The position numbers were made by a program, and so were the translations under genes. The notes beneath the pieces were generated by a model. It was not told the DNA's origin and did not search any database. It worked only from the letters and a program-made list of their open reading frames with translations. A stretch of DNA of 5,350 nucleotides from the NCBI GenBank assembly GCA_964567045.1, contig CAZMLE010000161.1:1-5350 (forward strand), read 5' to 3'. The DNA comes from JAFNGF01 sp964567045 (GTDB lineage: Bacteria; Planctomycetota; Phycisphaerae; Sedimentisphaerales; Anaerobacaceae). Shown here one piece after another: positions 5,016 to 5,350 of this stretch (position 1 is its first letter; each line of letters starts with the position of its first letter).

Positions 5016-5043
5016 ATTGTACGGCATTTGCTCTTTCTGTCCA
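5016..5043 (-). promoter_or_regulatory. Promoter of the dockerin-protein gene
   Basis: On the minus strand, TGGACA (5043-5038) and TACAAT (5021-5016) are 16 bases apart, each one base from consensus. The expected start near 5009 gives a leader of about 92 bases. It points away from the promoter at 5145-5173, about 100 bases off. Confidence 0.65.
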
Positions 5044-5114
5044 GAAAAATCCTTTGGGCGTGAATCTTGGATTTGTGCGAACAATATATTGGTATTAAGC
5101 GTAAACGCAAGAAC

Positions 5115-5173
5115 AGGAAAAATAAAAAAATCATTAAAAAAACCTTGACGGTGTGTCGATACCGTAATAGAAT
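5115..5173 (+). promoter_or_regulatory. Strong promoter with A-tract upstream region
   Basis: TTGACG (5145-5150) and TAGAAT (5168-5173) are exactly 17 bases apart, each one base from consensus. The 30 bases upstream (5115-5143) are almost all A and T, with runs of 5 to 7 A, like an UP element. Transcription should begin near 5180. This is the best-looking promoter in the window. Confidence 0.75.
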
Positions 5174-5179
5174 CTATTT

Positions 5180-5338
5180 AGGAAGGTGAGCTGGGAGTGT
5201 AATAGCCCAGCAGAAAGGTTAGACCGGAATTTTGAGAGAGGTCTTGATAACATTTGTATTTTGGCTTTGAACTGCTCACGGATAAGCCTTTATCTAAGGA
5301 TTTCAATAACCGCTGGCAGTTTTGAGCAGCGGTTTTTT
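5180..5338 (+). ncRNA. Candidate small RNA or attenuator leader
   Basis: Between the strong promoter and the terminator is a unit of about 160 bases with successive hairpins: GCTGGG/CCCAGC (5190-5195/5206-5211), AGACC/GGTCT (5221-5225/5240-5244) and GGCTT/AAGCC (5263-5267/5284-5288). The loop of the third carries AACTGC and CTGCTCA (5270-5278). These can pair with GCAGTT in the terminator loop (5316-5321) or TGAGCAG in its loop and 3' arm (5323-5329). The second pairing would break the terminator. A frame is open from GTG 5186 to the edge, but it has no usable ribosome site and crosses the terminator. I do not recognise a riboswitch class. Any gene it regulates would lie beyond the window. 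Confidence 0.5.
5308..5338 (+). terminator. Intrinsic terminator
   Basis: AACCGCTG (5308-5315) pairs perfectly with CAGCGGTT (5327-5334) around an 11-base loop, GCAGTTTTGAG. Six T (5333-5338) follow, the first two shared with the stem, then a second T-run near the window end. Confidence 0.85.
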
Positions 5339-5350
5339 GTTGCTCTTTTT

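Noticed and set aside
5186..5350. Frame open from GTG 5186 to the window edge
   Set aside because: The SD-like AGGA is only 2 bases from the GTG, the frame passes through an intrinsic terminator, and the peptide has no recognisable features. It could still be a truncated gene if the RNA interpretation fails.
1..5350. CRISPR array, tRNA, rRNA, transposase or integrase
   Set aside because: No regularly spaced repeats, tRNA cloverleaf sequence, rRNA segment or transposase/recombinase motif was seen on either strand by eye.

Overview
The window looks like Planctomycetota, most likely Phycisphaerae-type DNA. The evidence is a secreted zinc peptidase ending in a PEP-CTERM exosortase sorting tag (PEP, hydrophobic stretch, RRR). 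There is also a secreted seven-repeat protein ending in a dockerin/EF-hand-like domain of the 'ADFTGDGFVNFLDY...LAAEW' kind that is abundant in that class. Long structured intergenic spacers fit a genome of this type. The phylum assignment is inference from protein style; no rRNA or housekeeping gene is present.

Layout, left to right. 1-565 has no convincing gene and holds several hairpins. 566-1042 (+) encodes a small exported protein of unknown function whose start codon is probably non-canonical (ATT at 581, or TTG at 566); it ends at a clear intrinsic terminator (1109-1146). 1147-1368 has no gene but can fold into a nested multibranch structure (1174-1280). 1463-1975 (+) is a type II toxin-antitoxin operon (Phd/YefM antitoxin, RelE/ParE toxin) with its own promoter and direct repeats over the expected transcription start. 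Right after the toxin stop comes a decayed copy of the last codons and 3' terminator of a PEP-CTERM gene (about 2008-2151). An intact copy of the same element ends the M28-family peptidase gene (2339-3301, +; element 3271-3410). 3552-4916 (-) is the seven-repeat, dockerin-tailed secreted protein, convergent with the peptidase. 4917-5350 holds the promoter of that gene and, divergently, a strong sigma-70-type promoter (5145-5173) followed about 130 bases later by an intrinsic terminator (5308-5338), with no convincing gene between: a small RNA or attenuator leader.

Three of the five genes encode exported proteins, probably acting at or outside the cell surface: one peptidase sorted by an exosortase system, one predicted beta-propeller carrying a dockerin-like module, and one small beta-rich protein. 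The toxin-antitoxin pair is functionally unrelated; the PEP-CTERM remnant at its downstream edge suggests that it replaced or was inserted beside an older PEP-CTERM gene. The most unusual signals are the duplicated 3' element with base changes that keep its inner stem paired, the structured spacer at 1174-1280, and the promoter-to-terminator unit at the right edge.
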